DNA of 64,000 nt from Lachnospiraceae bacterium. GTDB lineage: Bacteria > Bacillota > Clostridia > Lachnospirales > Lachnospiraceae. The stretch is from positions 1 through 64,000 of the forward strand of contig JAKSRM010000009.1 in assembly GCA_024403615.1 (NCBI GenBank), read 5' to 3'. Under the pieces are notes generated by a model. The model searched no databases. It had not been told where the DNA came from and saw only the letters and a program-made list of their open reading frames with translations. A program made the translations under genes and the position numbers. Shown here one piece after another: positions 1 through 9,057 of the stretch (positions are counted from its first letter, which is position 1; each line of letters opens with the position of its first letter).

Positions 1-58
1 CAAAAAATAAAAAGATTTTTATTTTTCTTCACTTGACATCACACCACTGGACTTTTTC

Positions 59-559
59 TTAAAATGCATTCACAAGCCATGGTATTCCGTAAGTAATGAA
101 ACTCATGATTGCTGCCGCTAAAATAATACCAATTCCGATGGCTGGAGCAGATTTTTTGATTGGCATTCTTAATAGGGAAGCAAGTAAAGCGCCTGTCCAT
201 CCTCCCGTTCCCGGAAGAGGAATGCCTACGAACAGGACCAATCCCCAGAACCCCCATTTGTCAATCTGTGCTCTTTTTTTAAGAGTTTTTGTTTCCAGCC
301 AATTCACAAAACGTCCTGTCGTTTTAAACCGTTTTAATAATTTAAATATTTTTTCAATCAATAACAAAATGAATGGAATCGGAATAATATTTCCTATCAT
401 ACAGATGATGATTGCTTTCCAATATGGAACCTGAAGGAGCGCAGCTGCAATAAGCCCTCCCCTTAATTCCAATATTGGGAAAAGCGAAATAATAAATATA
501 ACTAATTCATGATTCCAGGAAGCAAAAGTTACTGCAATCCAATCAATCAATTTATTCAT
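59..559 (-). CDS. Small multidrug-export family membrane protein (COG2426-like)
   Basis: A 166-residue integral membrane protein with about four hydrophobic segments (roughly residues 17-37, 45-66, 103-123 and 138-160). The early motif FPILELRGG and the later GIPLPGTGGWTGA loop are characteristic of the COG2426/Sm_multidrug_ex family. Family members are annotated as putative small-molecule exporters, but substrate and mechanism are not established, so the transport role is inference. The length matches the family. The stop codon of thrC lies only 13 bases upstream of this start, so it is probably the last gene of a thrC transcript. An A/T-only inverted repeat at about 1-30 could terminate the transcript but is weak. 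Confidence 0.8.
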   Translation of the reverse strand: MNKLIDWIAVTFASWNHELVIFIISLFPILELRGGLIAAALLQVPYWKAIIICMIGNIIPIPFILLLIEKIFKLLKRFKTTGRFVNWLETKTLKKRAQIDKWGFWGLVLFVGIPLPGTGGWTGALLASLLRMPIKKSAPAIGIGIILAAAIMSFITYGIPWLVNAF

Positions 560-572
560 AAAACCTTACCTA

Positions 573-2060
573 TCAAATATTCAGGAAGCCTTTTACCGCA
601 TCTTCCATTTTGTCGATATCGCTGATGTGATTATGAACGATTTCCGCATCCATAATTTCCTGAATTGCCTTTGGAATCGCTACCTTAGAAAGCTGATTTA
701 AGTCTGCAATCAATTCAAAATCATCTTTACGGTCATACTGTTCATCAATTGCTGTCATAACGCTTCTTGCAAATTTATAAGGACTAGCAGTGGAAACAAT
801 CACCGTTGGTGTCTTATCACCAGTTTCCTCCAGATACTTTTTATATACGCAATTGGCAACGCCCGTATGAGTATCTGTTACATAATCCCAGTCTTCATAG
901 GTCTTTTTAATGCATGCTGCGTTCTCTTTTTCATCTGCATATCCACCAAAGAAATCGGCCAGAAGAGCTTTTTCCTCCTCGGTAATCGTATACTCACCTT
1001 CTTGCGTCAGCTGATTCATAAACTGAATGTTTTCTTCTTCTTTTTCTCCCGTAATATGGTAAATCAATCTCTCTAAGTTGCTGGAAATCAGAATATCCAT
1101 GGAAGGAGAACTTGTCAGAATAAATTCCCGGTTTCTGTTGTAATTTCCAGTTTGGAAGAAATCAAACAATACTTTATTGTCATTGGAAGCACAAATAAGT
1201 TTATTCACCGGAAGGCCCATTAATTTTGAATAATAGCCTGCCAGAATATTTCCAAAATTACCTGTCGGAACAACAAAATTAATCTTTTCTCCAGCTTTAA
1301 TAGTACCGTCTTTTACCAATCTGGAGTAAGCCCAAACATAATAAGCTACCTGAGGAACCAGACGTCCAATATTTATAGAGTTGGCAGATGAGAACTGATA
1401 ATTTGCCTGATCCAGCAATTCTTTCAAAGCAACATCATTAAACATCTTCTTGACACCCGTCTGGGCATCATCAAAGTTGCCATTTACGCCAACAACAAAG
1501 GTATTATCACCCTTTTGAGTTATCATTTGAAGTTCCTGAATCTTGCTTACGCCGCCCTTTGGATAAAATACAATGATTTTTGTTCCCGGAACGTTGGCAA
1601 ATCCTGCAAGAGCAGCTTTTCCAGTGTCGCCAGAGGTTGCTGTCAGAATAACAATCTCATTTTCCAGATTATTTTTCTTTGCAGCTTTTGTTAATAAATA
1701 TGGCAGAATTGATAAGGCCATATCTTTAAATGCAATCGTTGAGCCATGGAATAATTCCATGAAGTGAACATCTCCTACCTTCTTTACAGGAGCAACTTCT
1801 TCATCATCGAATTTCGAATCATAGGCATGGTCAATACAATCCTTTAATTCTTCCTCTGTATAATCCGTTAAGAACTTGCTGATTACTGCATATGCAATCT
1901 CCCGATAATTCATATCCGCCAGTTTTTCCAGGGCAATATCCAGCTTCGGTATCTGATTTGGAACATAAAGTCCACCATCATCTGCCAAACCTTTTAAAAC
2001 CGCCTGGGAACCAGTAATTAAAGTGCCATCGCCTCTTGTGCTCTTGTATAAAACGTCCAT
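573..2060 (-). CDS. thrC: Threonine synthase
   Basis: A PLP-dependent enzyme that converts O-phosphohomoserine to threonine and phosphate in the cytoplasm. The PLP-lysine motif HGSTIAFKDMA, the LTATSGDTGKAAL phosphate loop and the VPTGNFGNILAGYYSKLMGLP segment identify a long, fungal/E. coli-like threonine synthase (about 495 residues). The frame can be opened four codons earlier at a GTG, but that codon lies inside the ribosome binding site (GTGAGGAAACAC before ATG), so ATG at 2060 is preferred. It sits 20 bases downstream of the acidic lipoprotein gene and just before a small exporter gene. No T-box or other threonine leader is visible in the short upstream gap. Confidence 0.95.
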   Translation of the reverse strand: MDVLYKSTRGDGTLITGSQAVLKGLADDGGLYVPNQIPKLDIALEKLADMNYREIAYAVISKFLTDYTEEELKDCIDHAYDSKFDDEEVAPVKKVGDVHFMELFHGSTIAFKDMALSILPYLLTKAAKKNNLENEIVILTATSGDTGKAALAGFANVPGTKIIVFYPKGGVSKIQELQMITQKGDNTFVVGVNGNFDDAQTGVKKMFNDVALKELLDQANYQFSSANSINIGRLVPQVAYYVWAYSRLVKDGTIKAGEKINFVVPTGNFGNILAGYYSKLMGLPVNKLICASNDNKVLFDFFQTGNYNRNREFILTSSPSMDILISSNLERLIYHITGEKEEENIQFMNQLTQEGEYTITEEEKALLADFFGGYADEKENAACIKKTYEDWDYVTDTHTGVANCVYKKYLEETGDKTPTVIVSTASPYKFARSVMTAIDEQYDRKDDFELIADLNQLSKVAIPKAIQEIMDAEIVHNHISDIDKMEDAVKGFLNI

Positions 2061-2080
2061 GTGTTTCCTCACTTTATTGT

Positions 2081-3052
2081 TTAGTTAAAATTAAAATCGC
2101 TAAAAAACCGTTTTGCAACATCGCCCTGAATGAAATTCATAAACAAGGCGGCATCTTCTTTATGCATACAACCGATAATCGGAGCAGCAGAATACTCAAT
2201 TACCCGGCCAGTAAGACGCGATTTCGGCTGAATATCCATGGACTCCTCAAAAGAGGTTTCCAGGCAAATGCCAGCTTGGGCCTTTCCTGAAGTTACCGCT
2301 TCGATGACTTCTTCGTCGTTGTTGCAATATAATATCAACTCATAAGTATCAATAGGTTCTCTATCAACAAAATATGCATCAATCAGTTCTTTTGATTTAG
2401 CCCCTTCCATACATTGAGGACCGCAGATTGCGATTTTCGATACATTTTCATTGATCAGCAAAGGCGGAAGTTCTTCTTCCCATTCCTCATAATCTTCCTC
2501 GTAATACTCTTCTTCGTCCCAATCATCTTCGTAATATTCTTCTTCCCAATACTCATCCCAGTATTCCTCTGGAAGAAGATCATCAATATCAAAGAATCCT
2601 TCTATCTCTTCGTAATCGCCATATTCTTCGTCATATTCCGGAATACGGAAAATATCATCGAAATTCTTAATATTTAAACTTGAAATAAAAGCTAACCGAT
2701 TTCCAGTAACACTTTGACATTTTTCCGGATTAATCTTCTCACTGGCTGCCAATTCCTTCAAAACATCCGAGGAATCCGTAATTAAAACATCGCATAATTT
2801 TCCGGATGATATATCATTTTTTATTTCCTCTGCGGATTCAAAAACGTACTCTAACTTATAGTTCTTTCCGTTCAGAACATTAAATTTTTCTCCAGATAAA
2901 GGTAATACGGTCTCGAGAGCAGAATCCGCATAAATATAGAGAACTTTTTCTTCTTTTACTGCTCCACAGGCGCTGAAAAGAAGCCCTGCCATTCCAATAG
3001 CAAGACAAAGAAGCAAGGTAATAGATTTTCGGAGGATTTTATTCGTTTTCAA
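2081..3052 (-). CDS. ModA-like substrate-binding lipoprotein with acidic/aromatic insertion
   Basis: A 323-residue exported protein with an N-terminal hydrophobic helix ending in a lipobox-like FSAC (Cys about residue 29), so probably a lipoprotein. The body looks like a type-2 periplasmic-binding fold of the molybdate/tungstate (ModA) kind: 'LYIYADSALETVLP' near the start, 'CDVLITDSSDVLKELA' and 'TSGKAQAGICLETS' later. Between the two lobes (residues about 129-186) lies a 58-residue block made almost entirely of E, D, Y and W, not expected in ModA. I chose the TTG at 3052, preceded by GGAG at a good distance; the longer ATG frame starts inside icd and has no signal-like start. No ABC permease or ATPase gene is adjacent, so ligand and partners are unknown. 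Confidence 0.7.
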   Translation of the reverse strand: MKTNKILRKSITLLLCLAIGMAGLLFSACGAVKEEKVLYIYADSALETVLPLSGEKFNVLNGKNYKLEYVFESAEEIKNDISSGKLCDVLITDSSDVLKELAASEKINPEKCQSVTGNRLAFISSLNIKNFDDIFRIPEYDEEYGDYEEIEGFFDIDDLLPEEYWDEYWEEEYYEDDWDEEEYYEEDYEEWEEELPPLLINENVSKIAICGPQCMEGAKSKELIDAYFVDREPIDTYELILYCNNDEEVIEAVTSGKAQAGICLETSFEESMDIQPKSRLTGRVIEYSAAPIIGCMHKEDAALFMNFIQGDVAKRFFSDFNFN

Positions 3053-3080
3053 TAATTCTCCATTAGTAATTGGATGATAA

Positions 3081-4295
3081 TTACAGGTTTTCTTTAATTG
3101 CAAGAATGAATTCTTCCGTATTCAATACTGTTGGATTTGGGAAGGTGGTAATTGCAGCCAAATCTTTTGTCATTTTACCAGATTCAATGGTTTTAACCGT
3201 AGCGGCAATAAGTTTCTCGCCAAATTCTACCAGCGCATCATTTCCATCTAACTGTCCACGCTTTTTAAAAGCTCCAGCCCATGCAAAAATGGTTGCTACA
3301 GAGTTTGTAGAAGTTTTTTCACCTTCTCTATAACGATAATAATGTCTCTGTACAGTTCCATGAGCTGCTTCATATTCAAAGCAACCGTCTGGAGATACCA
3401 GTACAGAAGTCATCATAGCTAATGCGCCAAAAGCAGAAGCTACCATATCACTCATTACGTCGCCATCATAGTTCTTGCAAGCCCAAATAAAACCGCCTTC
3501 ACTATGCATAACTCTGGATACCGCATCATCAATTAAGGTATAGAAATATTTAATTCCCAGCTCGTCAAATTTCTCTTTATACTCATTTTCAAAAATAGAA
3601 TCAAAGGTTTCTTTAAACAGCTGGTCATATACTTTCGAAATCGTATCTTTTGCAGAAAACCATAAGTCCTGTTTCATATCCACTGCATAGTTAAAACAGG
3701 ATTTTGCAAATTTCGTAATGGATTCTTCGGTGTTGTACTGGCATTGAATCACACCACCGCCTTCAAAAGTGAAGACTTTTTTCTTTTCTTCTTTTCCAGA
3801 TTTATCTGTAAAAATAACCTCTACGGTTCCTTCACGGTCAATTTTAGACTCGGTAGCGCTGTAAAGATCACCATAAGCATGACGAGCAATGGTAATCGGT
3901 TTTACCCAATTAGAAACACAAGGTTTTACGCAATTCACCGTTATCGGAGTACGGAAAACGGTTCCGTCAAGAATCTCGCGTAAGGTTCCATTTGGACTTT
4001 TGTACATTCTTTTTAATTTATATTCTTCCATACGGAAAGCATTCGGTGTAATAGTTGCACATTTTACACCAACTCTATATTTTTTAATGGCATTTGCCGC
4101 ATCAATCGTTACCTGATCATCAGTCTTGTCTCTATTTTCAAGTCCCAGGTCATAATAAACTGTATTTAAATCAACATACGGTAGGATAAGCTCTTTTTTT
4201 ACAATATCCCATATAATCCGAGTCATTTCATCGCCGTCAAGTTCAACAATAGGATTTGCCATATTAATCTTTTTTGCACTATTTAATTCTGACAT
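3081..4295 (-). CDS. icd: NADP-dependent isocitrate dehydrogenase
   Basis: A 404-residue enzyme of the eukaryote-like homodimeric NADP-IDH subfamily: it begins with NPIVELDGDEMTRIIWDIVKK and carries the substrate-binding KSPNGTLR motif, the metal-binding segment with YDGDVMSDMVA and the coenzyme region EAAHGTVQRHY. It oxidises isocitrate to 2-oxoglutarate, supplying precursor for glutamate and so for the arginine pathway also encoded in this window. The start is supported by AGAGG seven bases upstream. A promoter-like TTTACA-16-TATAAA lies 54-80 bases upstream. The lipoprotein frame begins 28 bases after the stop, so the two may share a transcript. No citrate synthase or aconitase gene is nearby. 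Confidence 0.95.
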   Translation of the reverse strand: MSELNSAKKINMANPIVELDGDEMTRIIWDIVKKELILPYVDLNTVYYDLGLENRDKTDDQVTIDAANAIKKYRVGVKCATITPNAFRMEEYKLKRMYKSPNGTLREILDGTVFRTPITVNCVKPCVSNWVKPITIARHAYGDLYSATESKIDREGTVEVIFTDKSGKEEKKKVFTFEGGGVIQCQYNTEESITKFAKSCFNYAVDMKQDLWFSAKDTISKVYDQLFKETFDSIFENEYKEKFDELGIKYFYTLIDDAVSRVMHSEGGFIWACKNYDGDVMSDMVASAFGALAMMTSVLVSPDGCFEYEAAHGTVQRHYYRYREGEKTSTNSVATIFAWAGAFKKRGQLDGNDALVEFGEKLIAATVKTIESGKMTKDLAAITTFPNPTVLNTEEFILAIKENL

Positions 4296-4348
4296 TTCAT
4301 TGCCTCTTTTTTCGTTATTTTTTACCGGAATGGCTCCAATAAATTTAT

Positions 4349-4376
4349 TTTATATGATACCACTTTAATGTGTAAA
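4349..4376 (-). promoter_or_regulatory. Putative sigma-A promoter of icd
   Basis: Reading the minus strand, a -35 hexamer TTTACA (4376-4371) is separated by 16 bases from a -10 hexamer TATAAA (4354-4349). It lies in the gap between rnpB and icd, about 55 bases before the icd start. Called by eye from hexamer match only. Confidence 0.5.
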
Positions 4377-4393
4377 AGGCTAATGCTTTATAT

Positions 4394-4420
4394 AAAAAAA
4401 GGAATCCGAAGACTCCTTTT
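4394..4420 (-). terminator. Terminator of rnpB
   Basis: On the minus strand, immediately after the RNase P RNA, an 8-bp stem (AAGGAGTC / GATTCCTT, one G-U pair) closes on a UUCG tetraloop and is followed by a run of T residues. This is a textbook intrinsic terminator. Confidence 0.85.
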
Positions 4421-4421
4421 A

Positions 4422-4762
4422 AGTAGTGAACCTATAAGCCGGGTTCTGTCGAAAATGGTCATCTATCTTGTTTTATTGTCGCCAATAAACTCTACGCGAC
4501 CTACCTGAAAGCTCAGCGGGCCACCTATTAACGCTCTCTGTTTGGTCTTGCTTCGGGTGGAGTTTACATGTGCCCTTCCTGTTACCAGCAAGGCGGTAGT
4601 CTCTTACACTGCCATTTCACCCTTACCTGCATCGCAGGCGGTATATTTCTGTTGCACTGGTCCTAGAATCACTTCCGCCAGACGTTATCTGGCACCCTGC
4701 CCTATGAAGCCCGGACTTTCCTCACCTGCACGAGACAGGCGCGACCATTCAGCTCACTACTG
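4422..4762 (-). ncRNA. rnpB: RNase P RNA
   Basis: Catalytic RNA of RNase P, which removes 5' leaders from tRNA precursors. On the minus strand the conserved 5' P4 element GAGGAAAGUCCGGGC (about 4711-4725) and the matching 3' element ACAGAACCCGGCUUA (about 4435-4449) are both present, and the termini AGTAGTGA / TTCACTACT pair to form P1. The length of about 340 nt is normal. The interior contains an UAGGACC-like stretch and a GGTAAGGGTGAAA segment typical of bacterial RNase P RNA. A -10-like GATAAT sits a few bases upstream of the 5' end, just downstream of the trmK stop. Ends are estimated from P1 and may be off by several bases. Confidence 0.95.
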
Positions 4763-4784
4763 TATTATCTTATCATTTTTACGT

Positions 4785-5273
4785 TTATTTGCAATTATTG
4801 TTTACTTTTAGCTTCACAATATTGTAATACTTTTTCTTATCCAGAATGGTATTGTCATAAACAATTTCCATTCCGTACTCCTCTGCAAACTGATGCATCA
4901 ACTGGATATCCCGATGGGGAGCTAGAATTAATTCTTTGGAAGAAAGAACCACGTCAATGCCTCTCCGCAGGATTTTATCCATGAGAATGCCTCCCATACC
5001 GGCGATGATGATGGAATCTGTCTCTCCCGGAGAAATACCGTCTAATCCGTCGGACAACCTGCAATCAATTTTTTCTTCCAACCCAGCTCTGGATACATTA
5101 AATATCGCCTTATCCAAAGACCCTTTACTGATATCCACCGCAATGGCACTTGGACTTAAGTTCTGTCGCAGCAAATATATAGGCACATACCCATGGTCTG
5201 TGCCTATATCGCTTACCCGGTATCCCGGTGTAACTAAGTTTGCTATTAATTCCAATCGTTTTGAAATACTCAT
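4785..5273 (-). CDS. trmK: tRNA (adenine-22-N1)-methyltransferase TrmK, short form
   Basis: A SAM-dependent methyltransferase of the COG2384/TrmK family, which methylates A22 of tRNA. Visible motifs are the start RLELIANLV, the SAM-binding DIGTDHGYVPIYL, and IIIAGMGG. At 162 residues it is clearly shorter than the usual 230 or so: the protein stops soon after the KKYYNIVKLK strand that closes the Rossmann domain, so the C-terminal helical (coiled-coil) domain is missing. The ATG overlaps the rpoD stop (TAATG), giving translational coupling. The stop lies about 23 bases before rnpB, so the truncation abuts the RNA gene. Whether it still methylates tRNA is unknown. Confidence 0.85.
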   Translation of the reverse strand: MSISKRLELIANLVTPGYRVSDIGTDHGYVPIYLLRQNLSPSAIAVDISKGSLDKAIFNVSRAGLEEKIDCRLSDGLDGISPGETDSIIIAGMGGILMDKILRRGIDVVLSSKELILAPHRDIQLMHQFAEEYGMEIVYDNTILDKKKYYNIVKLKVNNNCK

Positions 5274-7288
5274 TAGTCAAGGAAATCCTTTAATTTACGG
5301 CTTCTGCTTGGATGACGAAGTTTTCTTAAAGCTTTGGCTTCAATCTGACGGATTCGCTCACGGGTTACGTTGAATTCTTTTCCAACTTCTTCCAGAGTTC
5401 TGGCTCTTCCATCTTCTAAACCAAATCTTAATTTCAGAACTTCCTGCTCACGTTCCGTTAAGGTAAACAGTACTTCGTTGAGCTGTTCCTTCAGAAGCAC
5501 AAATGCTGCTGCATCTGCAGGAGCTGTGATATTTTCATCTTTGATGAAGTCTCCTAAGTGAGAATCTTCCTCTTCACCAATAGGCGTTTCCAGAGAAACT
5601 GGATCCTGGGAAATCTTTAAGATTTCTCTTACTCTAGCTACTGGAATATCCATCTTCTCGGCAATTTCTTCGTTGGTCGGCTCTCTGCCTAATTCCTGAA
5701 GGAGCTGTCTGGAAACTCTTAAAAGTTTATTAATAGTTTCAACCATATGTACTGGAATACGAATCGTACGAGCCTGGTCTGCGATAGCTCTGGTAATCGC
5801 CTGGCGAATCCACCATGTAGCATAAGTTGAGAATTTATAACCTTTCTTATAATCAAATTTCTCAACAGCCTTCATCAGACCCAGATTGCCTTCCTGAATC
5901 AGATCCAGTAACTGCATTCCACGTCCAACATATCTTTTTGCAATACTTACAACCAGTCTCAGGTTGGCTTCTGCCAGTTTCTGTTTCGCTGCAGTATCGC
6001 CTTTTTCCATCTTTTTCGCCAGATCCACTTCTTCATCGGAATTTAAAAGAGGGACTTTACCGATTTCTTTTAAATACATACGAACATGGTCTTCAATGTT
6101 TACATTGTTTTCCAGGTCGCTCATGTCTAAATCGGCTTCCGTTACTTCTTCATCCAGCACGTCGATTTCAAGATCATCATCCATATCCAGAATCAGATCG
6201 TCATCGTTGATATCTGTACGTAAAACGTCGATTTCTTTGCTTTCCAAATATTCTACGATACGCTCAAGAGCAGCTTTACTAAGGTCGATATCTGGGAAGA
6301 ATTTTGAAATTTCGGAATACTCAATGAAATTTTTCTTCTTTTCTGCAGCCTTAACTAATTTTGTAAGACATTCTTCGTAATTATTTCCAGATTTTGAAGA
6401 AGAATCTTCTTCTTTCTCTTCCGGCTCTGCATCAATTACGTCAATTAATTCTTCGGACTGATCAATAATTATTTCTTTTTCTTCTGCTTTTTCAGCTTTT
6501 GCTTTTTTGGTTGTTTTCTTTACAGGTTCTGCTGGTTCTTCTTCTGCCTCAACTTTGTTTGCTTTTGCTTTTCTAGTAGTCTTCTTTGCTGGAGCTACTA
6601 CTTCTGCTTCAACTTCTACCTTTTCTGCCTTTGCTTTCTTCGTAGTTTTCTTTGCTGGAGCTGCTGCTTCTACTTCTACTTTTTCTGCTTTTGCTTTCTT
6701 AGTTGTCTTCTTTGCCGGAGCCGCTTCTGCTTCAACTTCTACCTTTTCTGCCTTTGCTTTCTTCGTAGTTTTCTTTGTCGGAGCTACTACTTCTGCTTCA
6801 ACTTCTACTTTTTCTGCTTTTGCTTTCTTAGTTGTCTTCTTTGCCGGAGCTACTACTTCTGCTTCGATTTCTACTTTTTCTGCTTTTACTTTCTTGGCAG
6901 TCTTCTTTGCCGGAGCTACTACTTCTGCTTCGACTTCTACTTTTTCAGCTTTCGCTTTCTTAGTTGTCTTCTTTACAGGTTCTACTGCTTCTTCTACCTT
7001 TTCTGCTTTTGCTTTCTTAATAGCTTTCTTTGCAGGTTCTGCCTTTTCTTCTACTGCCTTCTTTGCTGTTTTCTTAGCAGGAGCTTCTTTTTCTGCTTCT
7101 GCTTTCTTTGTTGTCTTTTTAGTAGGCTCTGCCTTTACAGCTTCTTTTTTCGCTGGTGCTTTTTTTGCTGGTTCTGCTTTTGCTGCTGCTTTCTTAGGAG
7201 CTTCTTTCACTGCTTCCTCAACCTTTTTTGTGGTTGTCTTCTTAGCTGCTACTTTTTTCTCTTCTTTTACTTCTTTTTTCGCTGCCAT
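5273..7288 (-). CDS. rpoD: Primary sigma factor RpoD (SigA) with long Lys/Ala/Glu repeat N-terminus
   Basis: The housekeeping sigma-70 factor. Residues about 303-671 form a normal primary sigma: region 1.1-like ([18 protein letters not shown]), region 1.2 ([14 protein letters not shown]), region 2 with [15 protein letters not shown] and the -10-recognition stretch [14 protein letters not shown], region 3, and region 4 with the helix-turn-helix [28 protein letters not shown]. In front lies an unusual tail of about 270 residues made of repeats around '[19 protein letters not shown]', very basic and acidic in alternation, followed by an acidic linker. The frame is continuous, and GGGAGGAATAATTA precedes the ATG, so the tail is part of the gene. 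ATG overlaps the dnaG stop (TAATG), as in the classical macromolecular-synthesis operon. Confidence 0.97.
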   Translation of the reverse strand: MAAKKEVKEEKKVAAKKTTTKKVEEAVKEAPKKAAAKAEPAKKAPAKKEAVKAEPTKKTTKKAEAEKEAPAKKTAKKAVEEKAEPAKKAIKKAKAEKVEEAVEPVKKTTKKAKAEKVEVEAEVVAPAKKTAKKVKAEKVEIEAEVVAPAKKTTKKAKAEKVEVEAEVVAPTKKTTKKAKAEKVEVEAEAAPAKKTTKKAKAEKVEVEAAAPAKKTTKKAKAEKVEVEAEVVAPAKKTTRKAKANKVEAEEEPAEPVKKTTKKAKAEKAEEKEIIIDQSEELIDVIDAEPEEKEEDSSSKSGNNYEECLTKLVKAAEKKKNFIEYSEISKFFPDIDLSKAALERIVEYLESKEIDVLRTDINDDDLILDMDDDLEIDVLDEEVTEADLDMSDLENNVNIEDHVRMYLKEIGKVPLLNSDEEVDLAKKMEKGDTAAKQKLAEANLRLVVSIAKRYVGRGMQLLDLIQEGNLGLMKAVEKFDYKKGYKFSTYATWWIRQAITRAIADQARTIRIPVHMVETINKLLRVSRQLLQELGREPTNEEIAEKMDIPVARVREILKISQDPVSLETPIGEEEDSHLGDFIKDENITAPADAAAFVLLKEQLNEVLFTLTEREQEVLKLRFGLEDGRARTLEEVGKEFNVTRERIRQIEAKALRKLRHPSRSRKLKDFLD
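6493..7130. repeat. Tandem coding repeats in the rpoD N-terminus
   Basis: Imperfect in-frame tandem repeats of about 45-57 bases (15-19 codons), best conserved at 6493-6976 and looser towards 7130. Each encodes a variant of [17 protein letters not shown], with insert lengths varying between copies (AEVVAPA, AEAAPA, AAAPA). Variation in unit length suggests expansion and contraction by slippage or recombination. Confidence 0.9.
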
Positions 7289-9057
7289 TAATTATTCCTC
7301 CCGAAAACATTAAATTTTTGCAGTCTCTCTTGCTCTCTCTTAAGAGCGATAATCCGGGACAAATCCGTCTCCGAACTCAGTTGATATTCTATGCTATTCC
7401 TTTTGATGCGGATAACACAGTCATTCACGGTCCTCTCCAGGTCACTTTCTTCCATACGGTCGAAAAGTCCATAATTAAATATTTCTGCGACCAATTCCTG
7501 TGATTCCGGTTCTTCCAAGGCGTTAATAATATTGCCCGGCTGAAGCCTGCCTTCCCTTAACTGCTCAAAAAGGATTCTACTGATAATGTCGTATGGCGAA
7601 AGGAGAAAATCGCTTTCACTAATAATTTTGCTCACATTGTCATAAAATGACGGTTCCTTAGCCATGTACGCCAAAAGCATTTTCATGCACATACTCAGGG
7701 CATCCGATTTTTCTGCAGTTTTTTTTGGCATTTGTTCTCGCGGAACAATAGGTTTTATATTATTATTGCCTAAAGTAAGTCTTCTTGCCTTTTCTCTAAG
7801 CATAGAATAATCGATGTTAAACTCTTTCGAAACAGCCTGGATGTAGTTGTCCTGCTCCATACTGTCCGTAAAATAACTTAATTTGTTTGCCACTTCGTTA
7901 TAAAACTTGGTCTTTTCATCTGGATCATCCAGATGGAAGCCCTCCGCAAGGCAATATATTTCAAATATCAAACTATTTTGTGCGTTTTTCAGACATTCTC
8001 TGTAATAATCCGCACCTTTCGCTTTTATCAATTCATCTGGGTCTTTGTAAGGTTTCATATTAACAACCTTAACAGAAAGTCCCGCTGCTCTCAATTTTGG
8101 AATCGCCCGTAAAGCAGCATCCTTACCTGCAGTATCTGAATCATAAGAAATAACCACATTACTGGTATAACGCTTCAGAATAGCTGCATGCCCATCGGTT
8201 AAAGCCGTTCCCAAAGACGCAACCGCGTTAGTAAAGCCAGCCTGATGAAGGGATACTACATCCATGTAGCCTTCACAGAGAATTAACTCTCCGCCTTTAT
8301 TTTTCTTAGCCACATGAAGGCCATATAACGTATTTCTCTTATTAAAACAAATCGATTCCGGAGAATTCAGGTATTTCGGTTCTCCGGTGCCCATTACTCG
8401 TCCGCCAAAAGCAATTACTTTATTTCTGGTGTCCATAATCGGAAACATGACACGATTCCAAAAATAGTCCTGAGCATCTGTTTCCCGAATCCGGAATAAT
8501 CCAGATTCTCTTAATACTTCATCATCAAAGCCCTTTGCTTTCAGGTATTTGTATAAATCATCCCGGTATTTATCCGAATAGCCCAGTCCAAAACTGGTAA
8601 TGGTTTCATCGGAAAGACCTCTATTTTTCAAATAAGCATAAGCGGTTTTTCCACGATCACTTTTTAACAGATGATAGAAATACTTCGCAGCTTCTTTATT
8701 CACTTCGAGAACGGCTTCTCTTTTTTTTGCCTTAATGGATTCTTCCCTGGAAAAATCTGGCTGTGGAAGGGAGATACCAGCCCGGTCTGCCAACGTTTTT
8801 AAAGCATCAATGTAAGAGCAGTTTTCGTACTGCATCACGAAGGTCAGTACATTTCCACCTTTATGACAGCCAAAACAATAATACATCTGTCGGTCGCCAT
8901 TATCCGTTACGGAGAAGGAGCCTGTTTTTTCGTTATGAAAAGGACACAATCCAAAATAAGTGGAACCTTTTTTTGTAAGATTTACATACGTTCCAATTAC
9001 TTCAACAATGTTATTCGATTCGATGACCTGATCAATAACTTCTTGTGGATAAAACAT
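7288..9057 (-). CDS. dnaG: DNA primase DnaG
   Basis: Synthesises RNA primers at the replication fork. The 589-residue protein has the N-terminal CHC2 zinc finger ([13 protein letters not shown] ... [10 protein letters not shown]), the RNA-polymerase core with the FGGR motif ([10 protein letters not shown]) and a TOPRIM centre ([18 protein letters not shown] and the downstream [11 protein letters not shown]). The frame could be read 28 codons further upstream, but that extension lies inside dgt and has no primase character. ATG at 9057 has GGGAGAAG immediately upstream, overlaps the dgt stop codon (TAATG) and gives the family N-terminus [11 protein letters not shown]. Its own stop overlaps the rpoD start. 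The C-terminal helicase-binding region is present but diverged. Confidence 0.97.
   Translation of the reverse strand: MFYPQEVIDQVIESNNIVEVIGTYVNLTKKGSTYFGLCPFHNEKTGSFSVTDNGDRQMYYCFGCHKGGNVLTFVMQYENCSYIDALKTLADRAGISLPQPDFSREESIKAKKREAVLEVNKEAAKYFYHLLKSDRGKTAYAYLKNRGLSDETITSFGLGYSDKYRDDLYKYLKAKGFDDEVLRESGLFRIRETDAQDYFWNRVMFPIMDTRNKVIAFGGRVMGTGEPKYLNSPESICFNKRNTLYGLHVAKKNKGGELILCEGYMDVVSLHQAGFTNAVASLGTALTDGHAAILKRYTSNVVISYDSDTAGKDAALRAIPKLRAAGLSVKVVNMKPYKDPDELIKAKGADYYRECLKNAQNSLIFEIYCLAEGFHLDDPDEKTKFYNEVANKLSYFTDSMEQDNYIQAVSKEFNIDYSMLREKARRLTLGNNNIKPIVPREQMPKKTAEKSDALSMCMKMLLAYMAKEPSFYDNVSKIISESDFLLSPYDIISRILFEQLREGRLQPGNIINALEEPESQELVAEIFNYGLFDRMEESDLERTVNDCVIRIKRNSIEYQLSSETDLSRIIALKREQERLQKFNVFGRNN

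Noticed and set aside
6493-6976. Repeat array considered as CRISPR
   Set aside because: Units are in-frame coding repeats without unique spacers.
6507-7313. A 268-residue plus-strand open frame antisense to rpoD
   Set aside because: It is the mirror image of the Lys/Ala/Glu repeats: codon bias of the repeats keeps the opposite frame open and gives Phe/Ala/Ser low-complexity sequence with no ribosome site or family resemblance.
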